Source of the DNA: Coriaria nepalensis
Lineage: Eukaryota > Streptophyta > Magnoliopsida > Cucurbitales > Coriariaceae
Direction: 5' to 3'
Length of the DNA stretch: 64,000 nucleotides
Assembly (NCBI GenBank): GCA_027186245.1
Contig: CP114483.1
Coordinates: forward strand, 12,544,220 to 12,608,219
Part shown: piece after piece, positions 63,721 through 64,000 of the stretch
Layout: each line of letters opens with the position of its first letter
Numbering within the stretch: position 1 is the stretch's first letter
Made by a program: the position numbers and the translations under genes
The notes under the pieces: model-generated
Database searches by the model: none
What the model saw: the letters and a program-made list of their open reading frames with translations, nothing else
What the model was told of the DNA's origin: nothing

Positions 63721-64000
63721 TACTTGCCGTTGATCGATTCAAGGCAACAACGCATTTGTTTAGCCTTAAAATCATGTCATTGAGTCTCTTGTAGTCATGA
63801 AATCATTTTAATTAATCCGAACGAATTCTACTTTCACCCTTCAAACATGATTTTCTTACATAACTTGCAATTAATCTATTGAAGACAACAATGCATTCCT
63901 TTAGCCTTAAAAAGCATGTCACTCAGTCTTTTCATGTCATTAAATTGTTTGAAAGCACATCGAACCAATTATATGTCTGCATTTAAAACACTACTTTCAT
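63721..64000 (+). repeat. Partial terminal unit (A plus most of B)
   Basis: A (63721-63861) and 139 bases of B; the array runs past the window edge. A has private 'ctactttcacc' (near 63829), a rare change in the otherwise conserved 'ttcgcccttc' motif. The left window edge also lies inside the array, so the true length exceeds 64 kb. Confidence 0.95.

Larger units (their letters stand above)
1..64000 (+). repeat. Satellite DNA array, 420-bp unit built from three ~140-bp subunits
   Basis: The whole window is one head-to-tail tandem array. The unit is nearly always exactly 420 bp and every unit runs in the same direction. Each contains an A, B and C subunit (141, 143 and 136 bp) that align with each other, sharing a start like 'acttgc', a core like 'tttagccttaaaa', a 'gtcat' segment and a 'cat' end. 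I count about 150 complete units plus one compound unit (35296-35999) and one cut by the right edge. No other sequence, inverted unit or inserted mobile element was seen. By analogy with other eukaryotic satellites with HOR structure this is probably centromeric or pericentromeric heterochromatin; that role is inferred, not shown. Confidence 0.98.

Noticed and set aside
1..64000. Prokaryotic system or novel gene cluster
   Set aside because: No long open frame, no ribosome-binding-site and start pattern and no non-repeat DNA exist in the window.
1..64000. Assignment to a named species or published satellite family
   Set aside because: Unit length and base composition are not diagnostic and I do not recognise the sequence with confidence. 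A search of satellite databases with one 420-bp unit would decide.

Overview
The window is one uninterrupted head-to-tail satellite DNA array with no recognisable gene, RNA gene, transposon or CRISPR. It suggests a eukaryotic heterochromatic or (peri)centromeric region: 64 kb of tandem repeat, about one-third G+C (48 of 141 bases in the first A subunit, counted by hand), multi-level higher-order repeats (HORs) and no coding sequence. The species cannot be named from what is visible, and centromere function is an inference.

The structure is nested. Three diverged but homologous subunits, A (141 bp), B (143 bp) and C (136 bp), form a 420-bp unit. All begin with a variant of 'aacttgc' and end in 'cat', so the 420-bp unit is itself a fixed trimer of an ancestral repeat of about 140 bp. 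The window holds about 150 such units plus one compound unit and one cut by the right edge, all in the same orientation. Neighbouring 420-bp units are then grouped into larger HORs of 840, 1680/1682, 2520, 2940 and 3360 bp.

Layout: (1) 1-10092, six copies of a 1682-bp tetrameric HOR. (2) 10093-12195, the disordered edge of that HOR, with one unit type missing. (3) 12196-35295, 55 units each exactly 420 bp, containing a hexamer duplicated with no difference seen (2519 bp), a partial tetramer duplication and an octamer duplication (3360 bp). (4) 35296-35999, a compound unit with a C/A chimeric subunit that shifts the register by 136 bp. (5) 36000-57839, 52 units again exactly 420 bp, with a heptamer duplication, runs of one near-identical monomer and several 840-bp dimer arrays. 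(6) 57840-64000, a 421-bp unit, 13 units of 420 bp that include a tetramer duplication, and a partial unit.

The history is read as unequal exchange and conversion-like transfer: local amplification makes HORs of different size in different blocks, short patches move over long distances (for example a left-end signature at 29836-29909), and one out-of-register exchange between subunits occurred near 35.6 kb. No stretch over 300 bases lies outside the satellite.
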